Shown here piece by piece: positions 63,903-64,000 of a stretch of DNA of 64,000 bases. The position numbers and the translations under genes are program-made. Each line of letters begins with the position of its first letter. The stretch's first letter is position 1. The stretch comes from Carboxylicivirga linearis (GTDB lineage: Bacteria > Bacteroidota > Bacteroidia > Bacteroidales > Marinilabiliaceae): assembly GCF_018271995.1 (NCBI RefSeq), contig NZ_JAGUCO010000018.1, positions 45,654 through 109,653 of the forward strand, read 5' to 3'. A model generated the notes under the pieces. The model was given only the letters and a program-made list of their open reading frames with translations, did not search any database and was not told the DNA's origin.

Positions 63903-64000
63903 TCAGGTAAAAGTTAGCCCTAGATCGGCCTTGTCTGGTGAGCCATAAAGCAAGGTGAAGTTGCCGTTAAAATCGGTGCTGTTTGAGCGTAGCGAGTTCA
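63903..64000 (-). CDS. possible C-terminal fragment of a gene entering from the right edge
   Basis: On the minus strand a frame open from the window edge ends at TGA (complement of 63903-63905) after 31 codons: ...NSTDFNGNFTLLYGSPDKADLGLTFT. Base composition is about half GC, above the rest of the window. Too short to identify; it may also be non-coding repeat DNA. Confidence 0.3.
   Translation of the reverse strand, partial: NSLRSNSTDFNGNFTLLYGSPDKADLGLTFT

Overview
The window is chromosomal DNA from a low-GC Bacteroidota bacterium, most likely a marine Bacteroidales/Marinilabiliales-type organism (inference). Supporting evidence: several genes are preceded by the Bacteroidota -7 element TAnnTTTG; family-typical proteins occur (M1-like ABC permease with a golvesin-type C-terminus, PCMD-domain lipoprotein, short Lys-type SerA, CitX-CitG fusion, SiaB/SiaC); and Gram-negative envelope proteins with lipoboxes or ending in aromatic beta-strands are common. 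No rRNA, tRNA, CRISPR array, transposase or integrase gene was found.

Layout. 0-5.5 kb: a TolC-like outer membrane protein (cut by the left edge) and a two-gene ABC exporter. 5.8-8.3 kb: an ECF sigma / membrane anti-sigma / LTxxQ periplasmic sensor module. 8.5-17.1 kb: a hybrid-input histidine kinase, rsmE, an Rrf2 regulator, two divergent phosphofructokinases that both carry PPi-type motifs, a glycosyltransferase and a second ECF sigma factor. 17.5-28.6 kb: uvrA, two secreted proteins of unknown function, a dihydroorotate-dehydrogenase-like enzyme, yggS, DUF1015, serA, serC and gcvT. 29-35.3 kb: an Hpt-like/STAS pair and the citrate lyase operon citD-E-F-XG-C. 35.5-42.4 kb: clpB, a BamA-like barrel protein and a DPP-IV peptidase. 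42.7-47.2 kb: a secreted paralogue of the 20.3 kb protein, an unusual ABCG-like transporter, and siaC/siaB. 47.4-52.7 kb: cysE, a NadR-like kinase, pnuC, a CtpA protease and guaA. 53-57.4 kb: a secreted protein, a fused ABC-ATPase/MutS-like protein with a tiny membrane partner, and a sialidase-like lipoprotein.

57.5-61.6 kb is the most unusual stretch. It is an AT-rich run of short same-strand genes (a SMI1/KNR4-ankyrin protein, small unknowns, a MORN-type lipoprotein with an in-frame stop, small membrane proteins) separated by copies of a ~91-bp element that can fold into a three-hairpin cloverleaf. The copies have a conserved leader that supplies stop codons to upstream genes; one copy is cut exactly at the leader/core boundary. 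This looks like a cassette array of immunity-type genes assembled by recombination at structured repeats, but no enzyme responsible is in the window. It ends in two perfect inverted repeats and a terminator.

61.7-64 kb: a PCMD lipoprotein, a predicted outer membrane barrel protein, and a GC-richer fragment at the right edge that may be the end of another gene.

The second notable locus is the ABC-ATPase/MutS fusion (53.8-56.1 kb): one polypeptide with two complete ATPase domains from different families, translationally coupled to a 103-residue membrane protein.
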